Positions 43,847-52,511 of a stretch of 64,000 bases of DNA are shown here, in pieces (the first letter of the stretch is position 1; every line of letters begins with the position of its first letter). The stretch is from WTFV01 sp965203525 (GTDB taxonomy: Bacteria; Acidobacteriota; Vicinamibacteria; Vicinamibacterales; UBA8438). Made by a program: the position numbers and the translations under genes. The notes beneath the pieces were generated by a model that did not search any database, was not told the DNA's origin, and was given only the letters and a program-made list of their open reading frames with translations. The stretch covers positions 2,542,001 through 2,606,000 of the forward strand of contig OZ241898.1 in assembly GCA_965203525.1 (NCBI GenBank). Direction: 5' to 3'.

Positions 43847-44875
43847 TCAGGACGGCGCTTCCCACTCGCCGAGAAACACGATCTCCGGGGCCAGCGTCAC
43901 GCCGTACTTCGCGGCCACGCCGGCCCGGCACCGATCGACGAGAACCCGGACGTCCCGCGCCCGGGCGCCCGGACCGGTGACGATGAAGTTGGCGTGCACG
44001 GGCGACACGCGCGCCCCGCCGACCGACCGCCCCTTCAGGCCCGCGCCGTCGACCAGCGCGCCCGCCGCGCACGGCGCGCCGGCCGGGAGGCGCACGCTGC
44101 CGGGGTCCGGGTTCCGGAAGACGCAGCCCGCGCTCGGCGCGGCGAGCGGCTGCGTGCGCTTGCGGAAGCGGAGCGACGAGCGCGCCTCCGCGCGCAGATC
44201 CCCCCCCCGGGCGTCCCGCACCCCGAACTCCGCCCAGAGCACCGCCTCGCCGGACTCCTGCACCCGGCTGCGGTCGTAGCCAAACGCCATCCGGCCGGCC
44301 GGGACGCGGCGCAGGACGCCGTCCGGCCCCAGCAGGCCGACCGCCGTCACCAGCCCGCCGATCAACCGGCCGCGGAAATGCGCATTGCCGTGGATGGCGC
44401 CGCCGACCGTCCCCGGCGTGCCGGCCCAGGCCTCCAGGCCGGCCAGGCCGCGGTTGATCGTCCAGCGGACCAGCCCGTTGAGGGTGACCCCGGCCGCCGC
44501 CCGCACCGTACCGGGCGACGTCCGCGCGATCCGGCCGTGCCGGAACCGGACGACGAGACCGCGCACCCCGGCGTCGGCGACCAGCACGTTCGAGCCCCCT
44601 CCCAAGAGGGTGACCGGCAGGTCGAGCGCGCGGGCCGCGCCGACCGCGGCAGCGACCTCCCGTTCGGAGCGGGAATCCAGAAACCAGTCGGCCCGCCCCC
44701 CCACGCGCAGCGTCGTCAGCGGCGCGAGCGGTTCGTCCCGCCGGATGCGCCGCGGATCGAGCACGGCGCCGAGGACCGCCTTCAGATCCCGATCGACCGC
44801 CTCCCGCCGCCGTCCGGACCGCGCCGGGCCGGCGCCGGGCGGGACCGCCGGCGACACGGATTCAAGGGCTCTCAC
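43847..44875 (-). CDS. murB: UDP-N-acetylenolpyruvoylglucosamine reductase
   Basis: 342 residues from GTG 44875. The FAD-binding domain has TLRVGGRADWFLDSRSEREVA, LLGGGSNVLVADAGVRGLVV and GTPGTVGGAIHGNA; the C-terminal domain has FGYDRSRV (Tyr) and SAGCVFRNPDP. In the last motif the proton donor position, Ser in E. coli, is Cys here. It reduces the MurA product to UDP-MurNAc. The gene overlaps pxpC by 14 bp. The first ~35 residues are a non-conserved Pro/Arg-rich extension. Confidence 0.93.
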   Translation of the reverse strand: MRALESVSPAVPPGAGPARSGRRREAVDRDLKAVLGAVLDPRRIRRDEPLAPLTTLRVGGRADWFLDSRSEREVAAAVGAARALDLPVTLLGGGSNVLVADAGVRGLVVRFRHGRIARTSPGTVRAAAGVTLNGLVRWTINRGLAGLEAWAGTPGTVGGAIHGNAHFRGRLIGGLVTAVGLLGPDGVLRRVPAGRMAFGYDRSRVQESGEAVLWAEFGVRDARGGDLRAEARSSLRFRKRTQPLAAPSAGCVFRNPDPGSVRLPAGAPCAAGALVDGAGLKGRSVGGARVSPVHANFIVTGPGARARDVRVLVDRCRAGVAAKYGVTLAPEIVFLGEWEAPS

Positions 44876-45806
44876 GCTCGCGCCCGGACTCCGTCAGCGC
44901 CGCCCGCGCCGTTCGATGATCGCACGGTTCGAACTCGATCCAGTCGCCGGGAGCCAGTTGCCCGAGCAGGGAAACGTCCGCCGTCACGACCGTCGCGACG
45001 CGCGGGTACCCCCCGGCCGTCTGGCGGTCCGCCATCGCGACGATGACGCCCCCGGACGGCACGACCTGGACGGCGCCGAGCGGCAGTCCCAGCGACAGCA
45101 GGCTCAAATCCGGCGGTCCGATCAGCGGCGCGCCGTCCAGACGATACCCCATCCGATCCGATTCCGGGCGAATCGTGTAGCGCGCGGTCTCCAGCCGGCG
45201 CAGCACCGCCGGGTCGAACAGGCCGGCATGCGGACCGGGCAGCACCCGGACCCGCGCCCCCCCCGACGGCATGCGCCGGCCCCACCGCGCCGCGGGCGGC
45301 TCCCTCCGCGGCGCGCCCCGCGGCGGACCGACGGCCAGCCGGTCGCCGGCCCGCAGCGCCCGGCCGGCCAGACCGCCCATGCCGCTGCGCAGATGCGTCG
45401 AGCGGCTGCCGAGCACGGGAGGCACGGCGAAGCCGCCCGCCGCCGCGAGATACGCCCGCGCCCCCGCCGTGCGCGGTCCGAACGCCAGCGTCTGGCCGCG
45501 TTCGACGCGCAGCACGGTGTCGGTCGACACCGCGCGGGCGTCGAGCCGCAACCGGAACGCCGCCCCGGCGACGCCGACCCGCATGCCGGCCTCGAAACGG
45601 AGCACCGGACCGATCAGCGTCACCTCGAGCGTGGCCGCCTCCGGCGGGTTGCCGACCAGCCGGTTCGCCCGGCGATGGGCCGTCAGGTCCATCGCCCCCG
45701 ACACGGACACGCCGTAATGCTGGTACCCCCAGCGGCCGGTGTCCTGCACGGTCGTCAGCAGGCCGGCCTCCTCGACCAGCAGTCCCGGAGACGGCGCGCC
45801 GGTCAC
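44862..45806 (-). CDS. pxpC: 5-oxoprolinase subunit C (KipA-like)
   Basis: 314 residues from GTG 45806, overlapping the pxpB stop (GTGA). Motifs TTVQDTGRWGYQHYGVSVSGAMD and SDRMGYRLDGAPL plus QTAGGYPRVATV are those of the PxpC/urea amidolyase-like subunit. With PxpB and PxpA it hydrolyses 5-oxoproline to glutamate with ATP. No pxpA is in the window. Its place between mpl/pxpB and murB ties it to murein metabolism, either functionally or only by transcription. Confidence 0.9.
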   Translation of the reverse strand: MTGAPSPGLLVEEAGLLTTVQDTGRWGYQHYGVSVSGAMDLTAHRRANRLVGNPPEAATLEVTLIGPVLRFEAGMRVGVAGAAFRLRLDARAVSTDTVLRVERGQTLAFGPRTAGARAYLAAAGGFAVPPVLGSRSTHLRSGMGGLAGRALRAGDRLAVGPPRGAPRREPPAARWGRRMPSGGARVRVLPGPHAGLFDPAVLRRLETARYTIRPESDRMGYRLDGAPLIGPPDLSLLSLGLPLGAVQVVPSGGVIVAMADRQTAGGYPRVATVVTADVSLLGQLAPGDWIEFEPCDHRTARAALTESGRERESP

Positions 45807-46519
45807 GGCCGGCCGGTCTCCAGGCGGGCGTACGCCGCTTCGCCGATCGGCTCGAAACGCACCAGGTCGCCGGCCGACAGCAGAAACGGATCGTCGCGGG
45901 CCATGTCGAAGACGCGCACCGGGGTCCGCCCGACCAGTTGCCAGCCGCCCGGCGACGCGACCGGATAGACGCCGGTCTGCCGGGCGGCGATGCCGACGGA
46001 GCCGGCCGGCACGCGGACCCGCGGCGCCGCCCGGCGCGGCGCCGCGATGCGGGGATCGACCGCCCCCAGGTAGGCGAATCCCGGCTGGAACCCGAGCATG
46101 TAGACCCGATACCGCGCGCCGCAATGCCGTTCGACCACCTCCGCCTCGCTGCAGCGCGCGAACCGCGCCACGTCCCCCAGATCGGGTCCTTGCGCGCCGC
46201 CGTAGCAGACCGGCAGCCGGATCTCCCGCCCCGGCCGGACCGCGGCCCGAGCCGACGGCGCCGCGGCCTCGGCGGCGAGACGGCGCAGGACGCCGCCGAT
46301 CTCTTCGACGTCGCCGGCCAGCGGATCGAAGTGGACGGTGACCGTCGCGAACGCTTCCACCACGTCGCGCACGCCGCGCACCCGCCGACGCCGCAACGTC
46401 TCGGCGACGGCGACGCAACGCGCGTTGACGGCCGGATCCAGACGGGACGGAAAAGCGAGCACCAGGGCGGCGTCCCCGTCCCGGAACAGCTCCCACTCCG
46501 GCGTCGCGGCTCCGGCCAT
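45803..46519 (-). CDS. pxpB: 5-oxoprolinase subunit B (KipI-like)
   Basis: 238 residues from ATG 46519, whose first base is shared with the mpl stop (TGATG). Motifs VTVHFDPLAGDVEEIGGVLR, LPVCYGGAQGPDLGDVARFA, YMLGFQPGFAYLG and SVGIAARQTGVYPVASPGGW are typical of PxpB (allophanate hydrolase subunit 1 family). It pairs with PxpC. An alternative role as a histidine-kinase inhibitor, as for B. subtilis KipI, is less likely here. Confidence 0.9.
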   Translation of the reverse strand: MAGAATPEWELFRDGDAALVLAFPSRLDPAVNARCVAVAETLRRRRVRGVRDVVEAFATVTVHFDPLAGDVEEIGGVLRRLAAEAAAPSARAAVRPGREIRLPVCYGGAQGPDLGDVARFARCSEAEVVERHCGARYRVYMLGFQPGFAYLGAVDPRIAAPRRAAPRVRVPAGSVGIAARQTGVYPVASPGGWQLVGRTPVRVFDMARDDPFLLSAGDLVRFEPIGEAAYARLETGRP

Positions 46520-48000
46520 CAGGCGTCCGCCGGCGCGGGCGGCGCGCCGAGCCGCCGGCACAGGCTCTCCCGCAACCCGCCGAAATCCCCGTTAGACATC
46601 AGCACGACCCGATCCCCCGGCCGCGCTTCGCCGACGATCGCGTCGCCGATGGCTTCCATCGTCCCGAGATGCCGTGCGCGCGTCCCGGCCGCCGCCAGAT
46701 CCTCGACCAGCCGCGTTTCCGACAGCCGCTCCGCGGCGGGCAGCGACGTTCGGAACACGGGCGCCACCAGCACCTCGTCCGCCCCCGCGAGCGCCTCCGC
46801 GTAGGCCGCCTGGAAGATCCGCCGGCAAGAGGTCGCCGACCGCGGCTCGAACACGGCCCAGACGCGCCCGCCCCCGACCGCGGCCCGCAGGGCCGCCAGG
46901 GTCTCGCGCACCGCGGTCGGATGGTGCGCGAAATCGTCGTAGACGGCCACCCCCCGCCCGCTTCCGCGCAGCTCGAGCCGCCGGCGCACGCCGGCGAAAC
47001 CGCCCAGCGCCGCCGCCGACGCCGCCGGAGGCACTCCCGCCGCGGCCCCGGCCGCGACCGCCGCCAGCGCGTTCCGCACGTTGAAGGCGCCGATCATCGG
47101 CAGATCGACGCGGGCCACCGCCTCGCCTCCGCGCAGCACGTCGAACCGCGTGCGGTCCGCCCCGTGCTTGACGCCGGCAGCGCGCCAGTCGGCCCCGGAC
47201 CCGAGGCCGAACGTCTCCACGCGGCAGTGGGCGGCGTCGCGCAGCGCGCGCGCGCCGGCGTCGTCGTGGCCGAGCAGGACGCGGCCGTTCGCCGGCACGA
47301 GAGCGACGAAGCGGCGGAACGCGAGCCGGAGCGCCGCCAGGTCGGGATAGACGTCGGCATGGTCGAACTCCAGGTTGCCGACCACCGCGACGAACGGCAG
47401 GTACTTGAGGAACTTCGCGGTCTTGTCGAAGAACGCGCTGTCGTACTCGTCCCCCTCGATCACGAACAGGTCGCCGCCGCCCAGCCGGTAGCTGACCCCG
47501 AAGTTGCGCGGAATCCCGCCGGCGAGGAAGCTCGGGTCGGCGCCGGCCTCGACCAGGGCCCAGGCGGTCATCGACGTCGTCGTGGTCTTGCCGTGGGTGC
47601 CCGCCACGACGATCGGCCGGGCGTTCCAGAGGAACCGCTCGCGCACCATCTCCGGCAGCGAGACGTACCGCATCCGCCGCGCGAGCACCGCTTCGACCTC
47701 CGGGTTGCCGCGGGACACCGCGTTGCCGATCACCACGACGTCCGCGTCGGTCAGGTGCTCCGCGTCGTAGCCCGGCAGCGGCGTGATTCCCTGCGCGGCG
47801 AGAAAGCGGTCCATCGGCGGCCAGGCATGGGCGTCCGAGCCGCGCACGCGCAACCCCTGGCGCTTCAGCATGGCCGCCAGGGTCGCCATCGCGGTCCCGC
47901 AGATGCCGATCAGGTAGACGCTGGCCACCCGGCCGCCTCCCCCACCCCGATCCACTCCGAGGGGCTCGGCGGGCGCCCGCAAGGTCTCGGGACCGGTCAC
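46519..48000 (-). CDS. mpl: Mpl, murein peptide ligase
   Basis: 493 residues from GTG 48000 overlapping the ldcA stop. HLIGICG-type YLIGICGTAMATLAAMLKRQG, the P-loop VAGTHGKTTTTSMTAWAL, EGDEYDSAFFDK, NLEFDHADVYPD and FAHHPTAVRETL identify the Mur ligase family. The AFFDK and early ICGTAMA sequences favour Mpl over MurC. It re-attaches recycled L-Ala-gamma-D-Glu-mDAP peptide to UDP-MurNAc, bypassing de novo peptide synthesis. Adjacent LdcA makes its tripeptide substrate. Confidence 0.93.
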   Translation of the reverse strand: MTGPETLRAPAEPLGVDRGGGGGRVASVYLIGICGTAMATLAAMLKRQGLRVRGSDAHAWPPMDRFLAAQGITPLPGYDAEHLTDADVVVIGNAVSRGNPEVEAVLARRMRYVSLPEMVRERFLWNARPIVVAGTHGKTTTTSMTAWALVEAGADPSFLAGGIPRNFGVSYRLGGGDLFVIEGDEYDSAFFDKTAKFLKYLPFVAVVGNLEFDHADVYPDLAALRLAFRRFVALVPANGRVLLGHDDAGARALRDAAHCRVETFGLGSGADWRAAGVKHGADRTRFDVLRGGEAVARVDLPMIGAFNVRNALAAVAAGAAAGVPPAASAAALGGFAGVRRRLELRGSGRGVAVYDDFAHHPTAVRETLAALRAAVGGGRVWAVFEPRSATSCRRIFQAAYAEALAGADEVLVAPVFRTSLPAAERLSETRLVEDLAAAGTRARHLGTMEAIGDAIVGEARPGDRVVLMSNGDFGGLRESLCRRLGAPPAPADA

Positions 48001-48917
48001 TCGACCGCCGCCTCCTCCACGATCAGCCGGCCGGCCGGCGTGGTTTCCACGGTCACGTCCACGCCGAGCGGCGCCGTCAGCAGCGGCCCGGCGGCATGTC
48101 CCGTCGGCAGACCGAACAGCACCGGCCCCGGAACGTCTCCGAGCAGATCGGCGAGCACCGAGCGCGCCGTCAGCCCCGCCTCCGGTTCATCGCAGCCGGG
48201 AAACTGCGCGCAGACCACGGCGCCGGCGCGGGCCAGGAGGCCGGACTGGCGCAACTGCGTCAGCAGCCTGTCGAGACGGTAGGGCCGCTCGTCGACGTCG
48301 TCGAGCAGCAGCACGAATCCGGGCGGCGGATCGAAGGCGAACGGCGTCCCGAGCGACGCCGCGAGCTGGGTCAGCGTCCCCCCCAGCAGCGGCCCGCGCG
48401 CGCGCCCGCCCTTGAGCACTTCGAGTCCGCCCGCCGCCAGCTCGCCGCAGGGCCCGGCATGCATCAGTTGATCGAGCAGCGATCGCCGATCGTAGCCGGC
48501 GGCGCCCGCCGCCAGGTGCGCAAGCATCGGTCCGTGGAACCCGACCAGCCCGCAGTGCGTCGTCAGGTAGCTCAACAGCGCGGTCACGTCACTGCATCCG
48601 AGCAGCACCTTGCGGCCCGCGCGCATCTCGCCCGCGTCCAGCCACGGCAGCAACTGCGCGCTGCCGTAACCGCCGCGGACCGCGAAGACCCCCGCGATGG
48701 ACGGATCGCGCCAAGCGGCGGCGAACGCCCGGGCGCGCCCTGCCGCCGATCCGGCCACGTACGCCCGCCGCTCGAAGACCGACGACTCGAACACCGGCGT
48801 GAACCCCAGCCCCCGCACCTCCTCGACGCCGCGGTCGAACACCGCCCGCTCGAACGGGCTGGCCGGCGCGACCAGCGCGATGCGATCCCCCGCGCGCAAC
48901 GCTGGCGGCCTGCGCAT
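47997..48917 (-). CDS. ldcA: LD-carboxypeptidase A
   Basis: About 306 residues from ATG 48917 (MRRPPALRAGDRIALVAPASPF); the frame is open to a TTG at 49001 but that part is not conserved. The S66 family catalytic residues are visible: Ser in VRGGYGSAQLLPWLD, Glu in CDEPEAGLT, His in GLPTGHAAGP. It trims D-Ala from murein tetrapeptides to give the tripeptide used by Mpl. It sits between nagZ and mpl in the recycling operon. Confidence 0.93.
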   Translation of the reverse strand: MRRPPALRAGDRIALVAPASPFERAVFDRGVEEVRGLGFTPVFESSVFERRAYVAGSAAGRARAFAAAWRDPSIAGVFAVRGGYGSAQLLPWLDAGEMRAGRKVLLGCSDVTALLSYLTTHCGLVGFHGPMLAHLAAGAAGYDRRSLLDQLMHAGPCGELAAGGLEVLKGGRARGPLLGGTLTQLAASLGTPFAFDPPPGFVLLLDDVDERPYRLDRLLTQLRQSGLLARAGAVVCAQFPGCDEPEAGLTARSVLADLLGDVPGPVLFGLPTGHAAGPLLTAPLGVDVTVETTPAGRLIVEEAAVE

Positions 48918-49005
48918 TCCCGACCGACCCGGCGCGGCCGGAACCGGGAGCACGACCGACGGACGGTTCCGCGTCACGTCGTTCGAAGATTCCGCGGGCA
49001 AGGGA

Positions 49006-50088
49006 CTACTCCCGCATCATGCGGGCGACGTCCTGGTGCTCGGCGCATCCGATCACGTCGTTCAGCCGCGCCGCCGGCGGCGGGCGCCACCGGTCGTCGC
49101 CCTGCAGGAACCGTTCCCGGGCGCGCCGCTGCCGTCCCAGCGCCTCCTCGACGCGCCGCTCGGCCAGCGCGCCCTCTTCGACCGCGTGAATCAACCCTTC
49201 GATCACCGCCGCCTGCCCCGCCGGGTCCGGGTCGCACAGCAGCACCAGATCGCATCCCGCGCCGACCGCCTCGACGGCCGCCGCGGCCTGCGTCCGGTGC
49301 TTCGCAATCGCCCCCATCGCCAGATCGTCGGTCACCACGAGACCGTCGCAGGCCAGCTCGCCGCGCAGCAGGCCGGTGACCACGGCCCGCGACAGGGTCG
49401 CCGGCGATGCCTCGTCAAGCGCCGGATACCGGACGTGGGCGGTCATGATCGCGGCGGCGCCCGCCTCGATCGCGGCGCGAAACGGCCACAGCTCGACCTC
49501 CCGCAGGCGCGCCGGCTCGTGCTCGACGACCGGCAGTTCCAGATGCGAGTCGAGGTTCGTGTCGCCGTGGCCGGGGAAGTGCTTGCCGCAGGCCGCCACC
49601 CCCTCGGCCTGGAGCGCGCGGACGAGGACGGCGCCCAGGCGGGCGACCTCGCCCGGGTCCTCCGACAGGGCCCGGTCCCCGATGACCGGGTTGGCGTCGT
49701 TGGTGCGCACGTCGAGCACCGGCGCGTAGTCCAGGGTGACGCCGACGCTCCGCAGCTCGCGCGCGAGGGCGCGGCCGAAACGCGCGGCCAGCTCCGCGTC
49801 CCCGCGCCGGCCGAGCGCCGCCGCCGGCGGCCACTCCGTGAACGGCGCCCGCAGGCGCTGGACCCGCCCGCCTTCCTGATCGACGCTCACCCAGGGCGGG
49901 ACCGCCGAGAGCTGCTTGACCTCGTACGCGACCTCGGCCACCTGCAGCGGCGCCTCGACGTTCCGCCCGAACAGGATCACGCCGCCGAGATCGAACTCCC
50001 GGGCGATCGCGCGCAACTCCACCGGCAGGGTGAAGCCGGCGAAGCCGGCGACGACCAGCTGTCCGATACGACGCTGCAAGCGGCTCAT
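49006..50088 (-). CDS. nagZ: beta-N-acetylhexosaminidase NagZ
   Basis: 360 residues, a glycoside hydrolase family 3 single-domain enzyme. WVSVDQEGGRVQRLRAPF, APVLDVRTNDANPVIGDRAL, the catalytic His loop KHFPGHGDTNLDSH and the nucleophile Asp in VVTDDLAMGAI are all present. It removes GlcNAc from GlcNAc-anhMurNAc-peptides during murein recycling. It is the first gene of the minus-strand murein operon, divergent from the GHMP kinase gene. Confidence 0.94.
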   Translation of the reverse strand: MSRLQRRIGQLVVAGFAGFTLPVELRAIAREFDLGGVILFGRNVEAPLQVAEVAYEVKQLSAVPPWVSVDQEGGRVQRLRAPFTEWPPAAALGRRGDAELAARFGRALARELRSVGVTLDYAPVLDVRTNDANPVIGDRALSEDPGEVARLGAVLVRALQAEGVAACGKHFPGHGDTNLDSHLELPVVEHEPARLREVELWPFRAAIEAGAAAIMTAHVRYPALDEASPATLSRAVVTGLLRGELACDGLVVTDDLAMGAIAKHRTQAAAAVEAVGAGCDLVLLCDPDPAGQAAVIEGLIHAVEEGALAERRVEEALGRQRRARERFLQGDDRWRPPPAARLNDVIGCAEHQDVARMMRE

Positions 50089-50094
50089 TATAAT
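50089..50094 (+). promoter_or_regulatory. TATAAT -10 box directly upstream of the GHMP kinase
   Basis: A perfect TATAAT inside ATTATAAT ends 7 nt before GTG 50102. It overlaps the divergent nagZ start region, so expression of the two directions may interfere. Confidence 0.45.
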
Positions 50095-50101
50095 TCGTGT
50101 C

Positions 50102-51115
50102 GTGCAGGTTCATGCGTCGGCCCCCACGCGAGTCGATCTGGCGGGCGGAACGCTCGACATCTGGCCCCTCTACCTCCTGCACGAGAACGCGCAGACCCTG
50201 AACGCGGCCATCACGATCCGGGCCGGGTGCCGGCTGGCCCCCCATGCCGGCGGCAGGTTGCGCATCGTCGCGGAAGACACCGGGGCAAGGGTCGACGTCG
50301 CGCACTGGTCGGAGCTGGGCGAGAGCCGGGATGCTCGCCTGGTGGCCCGCGTTCTCCGCCACTTCCGCGCGGAGGGGCTGACCGTCACGACCCGCTCGGA
50401 GGCCCCGGTCGGGGCCGGCCTGGCCGGCTCCTCGGCGCTGAACGTCGCCCTCTGCGCAGCGCTGGCGCGCTGGCAGGACCGGCCGCTGGCCGGCGAAGCG
50501 CTGATCGACCTGGCCCTCAACCTCGAGGCCCAGGTGCTCGGCGTGCCGGCCGGCGCGCAGGACTACCGGCCCGCCGCCTACGGCGGGATCGCGGCGCTCG
50601 AGATGGGCCCGGCCGGCGTGAAGCGGGTTCCGCTACGCGTCGACGCCGAGGCGCTGGCGAGCCGCATGGTGCTCGCGCACACGGGACAGTCCCGCGACTC
50701 CGGCATCAACAACTGGGAGGTGACGAAGCGCCGCATCGACGGCGATCCGGCGGTCACCGCGCTGTTCGACGAGATCTGCCACGTCGCGCGCGCCATGCGG
50801 CAGGCCCTGGAAGCGGCGCGCTGGGACGACGCGGCCCGCCACCTCGCGCTCGAGTGGGACCTGCGCAAGCGTCTCGCGCCGGGCGTCACGACCGCCCGCC
50901 TGGAGGGGCTCATCGCCCGCGGCCGGCAGGCGGGCGCGCAGGCCGCCAAGGTCTGCGGCGCGGGCGGCGGCGGCTGCCTCCTGCTGCTGGTTCCGCCCGA
51001 CCGCGCCGCGGCGGTGCGCGCCGCCCTGGCGGAAGCCGGCGGCCGCGTGCTGGACTGCCGCATCGACACCGACGGCCTGCGGGTCGCCGTCGACCGGCGC
51101 GCCGGCGCCCCCTGA
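50102..51115 (+). CDS. GHMP-family sugar kinase (heptose kinase-like)
   Basis: 337 residues from GTG 50102. The three GHMP motifs are visible: APTRVDLAGGTLDIWPL at residues 8-24, the phosphate loop PVGAGLAGSSALNVAL near residues 102-116, and KVCGAGGGGCLLLL near residue 283. The N-terminal motif resembles D-glycero-D-manno-heptose 7-phosphate kinases and galactokinase relatives. The exact sugar is not decided by sequence, and no other heptose gene is adjacent. Its stop shares a base with the next ATG. Confidence 0.85.
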   Translation: MQVHASAPTRVDLAGGTLDIWPLYLLHENAQTLNAAITIRAGCRLAPHAGGRLRIVAEDTGARVDVAHWSELGESRDARLVARVLRHFRAEGLTVTTRSEAPVGAGLAGSSALNVALCAALARWQDRPLAGEALIDLALNLEAQVLGVPAGAQDYRPAAYGGIAALEMGPAGVKRVPLRVDAEALASRMVLAHTGQSRDSGINNWEVTKRRIDGDPAVTALFDEICHVARAMRQALEAARWDDAARHLALEWDLRKRLAPGVTTARLEGLIARGRQAGAQAAKVCGAGGGGCLLLLVPPDRAAAVRAALAEAGGRVLDCRIDTDGLRVAVDRRAGAP

Positions 51116-51585
51116 TGGACAACGCGGCCATGGCGCGCGTGTTCGGGCAGATCGCCGACCTGCTCGAAATCAAGAACGCCAATCCGTTCAAGATCCGCGC
51201 CTATCGGAACGCGGCCGACGTCTTCGCCACGACACCCGAGCCGATCGCCGGCCTCTCGCAGGAGGAACTGCTGGACATCCCCGGCATCGGCAGGGAGATA
51301 GCCGCCAAGACGCGCGAGCTGGCCGAGCACGGCACGCTCGCCTACCACGAGGCGTTGCTGCAGGAGCTCCCCCGCACGCTCCTCGACCTGCTCGAACTGC
51401 CGGGCCTCGGCCCGAAGACCGTCGCCCGCCTCTACCGCGAGCTCGGAGTCGCCTCCATCGACGAGCTGGAGCAAGCGGCCCGGACCGGCCGCATCCGCGG
51501 CCTGCGGGGGCTCGGCGCCAGACGGGAAGAACTGGTCCTGCGCGCGATCACTCGGCGACGAAGCGCAGGTAGTTCGACGGCGTGA
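51115..51585 (+). CDS. stand-alone helix-hairpin-helix protein (PolX N-terminal region only)
   Basis: 156 residues. MDNAAMARVFGQIADLLEIK and NPFKIRAYRNAADVFA match the 8-kDa domain of bacterial family X DNA polymerases; ELLDIPGIGREIAAKTREL and LLELPGLGPKTVARLYRELG are two HhH DNA-binding motifs. Bacterial PolX is normally ~570 residues, with polymerase and PHP domains, which are absent here. The gene ends inside the convergent rodZ 3' end (38-bp overlap). It is either a truncated PolX or a small DNA-binding protein in its own right. Confidence 0.8.
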   Translation: MDNAAMARVFGQIADLLEIKNANPFKIRAYRNAADVFATTPEPIAGLSQEELLDIPGIGREIAAKTRELAEHGTLAYHEALLQELPRTLLDLLELPGLGPKTVARLYRELGVASIDELEQAARTGRIRGLRGLGARREELVLRAITRRRSAGSSTA

Positions 51586-52474
51586 CGCGCACGTCCACGA
51601 CCTCGCCGGACCCGCCGAGCGCGCGCCCCGGACGCTGGTTGATCGTGAACGCGCACGCCGCGGCGTCCCCGATCCGGAGCTCGATCGCGCCCTGTGCGAC
51701 GATCGTTTCCCGTTCGCCCGCCCGCAGCAGCCGCGAGATCACCCGCTCGCCGTCGGCCGCAGCCTGCACCCAGCAGTCCAGGGTCGGGACGATCACCATG
51801 GTGAGCTCCCCGGAATCGCCGGCCGCGGCCGGCGGAGGATCCGAGCGCCTCTCCGACTCGCTCGGTGCCGGGGACGGGGACTGCGATGGCACCGGTGACG
51901 AGGACCGCGGCGGCGCCGGCGGCGGAACCGGATCGAACCCGGACGCGTTCGCAGGCTCCGCGCCGCCGGACGCCGTCCCGCCCGGCGGCGGCTGATCCCG
52001 GTCGTCCGACGTGACGCCCATCTGGCCGGGCGGCTCCCGATCCGCGGCGCCGCCCGGCGGCGGCTGATCCCGGTCGTCCGGCATGACGCCGGCCAGGACC
52101 CATACGGCCAGCGCGACCGCCACGAGGGCGATCCAGCCGGCGCCCTTCACCGTCCGTTGCCGCTTGACGAACTCCTGGTTGGCCCGCCCTTCGATGGTCG
52201 CGTGCAGGGTCGCGACGGACGACTGGTCCGGGAACCTGGTTTCGAACTTCGCCAGCGTGTCCCGCGGGTCGAGCCCGACGGCCTCGGCGTACGACCGCAC
52301 GAAGCCCCGGGTGAAGATCCCTCCCGGCAGGCTCGCGACGTCGTCGCGCTCGATCGCCTGCAGTTTGGCGACGGAGATCTTCGTGGCGGCCGAGACTTCC
52401 TGCAGCTTCATGCCGCGCGCGCGGCGCGCGTCGGCCAGGAGCTTGCCGAACGGTTCCGGGGCAGGATCGGCCAC
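51548..52474 (-). CDS. rodZ: RodZ-like cell-shape protein
   Basis: 308 residues from GTG 52474: a cytoplasmic helix-turn-helix of the RodZ type (GKLLADARRARGMKLQEVSA, LPGGIFTRGFVRSYAEAVGL), a transmembrane helix near residues 113-130, a Pro/Ser/Asp-rich periplasmic linker, and a C-terminal beta domain (DUF4115-like, LTMVIVPTLDCWVQAAADGE). RodZ bridges MreB to the elongasome. The linker contains a 24-residue insertion in which DDRDQPPPGG occurs twice, produced by a 72-bp-offset repeat. Confidence 0.9.
   Translation of the reverse strand: MADPAPEPFGKLLADARRARGMKLQEVSAATKISVAKLQAIERDDVASLPGGIFTRGFVRSYAEAVGLDPRDTLAKFETRFPDQSSVATLHATIEGRANQEFVKRQRTVKGAGWIALVAVALAVWVLAGVMPDDRDQPPPGGAADREPPGQMGVTSDDRDQPPPGGTASGGAEPANASGFDPVPPPAPPRSSSPVPSQSPSPAPSESERRSDPPPAAAGDSGELTMVIVPTLDCWVQAAADGERVISRLLRAGERETIVAQGAIELRIGDAAACAFTINQRPGRALGGSGEVVDVRVTPSNYLRFVAE
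51979..52090. repeat. direct-repeat pair inside rodZ, 40 bp, offset 72 bp
   Basis: 51979-52018 and 52051-52090 differ at two positions and flank a 32-bp spacer. The insertion is in frame and lengthens the periplasmic linker by 24 residues. Confidence 0.93.
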
Positions 52475-52482
52475 GAGCCGGC

Positions 52483-52511
52483 ACGTTAGACGAGGGTTCC
52501 GCGCCTGTCAA
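52483..52511 (-). promoter_or_regulatory. rodZ promoter inside the 3' end of thiE2
   Basis: On the minus strand TTGACA (52511-52506), 17 bp and TAACGT (52488-52483). The -10 ends 8 nt before the rodZ GTG (52474). Most of the promoter lies in the last codons of the upstream ThiE/TenI-like gene. Confidence 0.6.

Noticed and set aside
50086..50094. TATAAT box read on the minus strand as a nagZ promoter
   Set aside because: On that strand the box overlaps the nagZ ATG itself, leaving no place for a transcription start; it fits the plus-strand gene.
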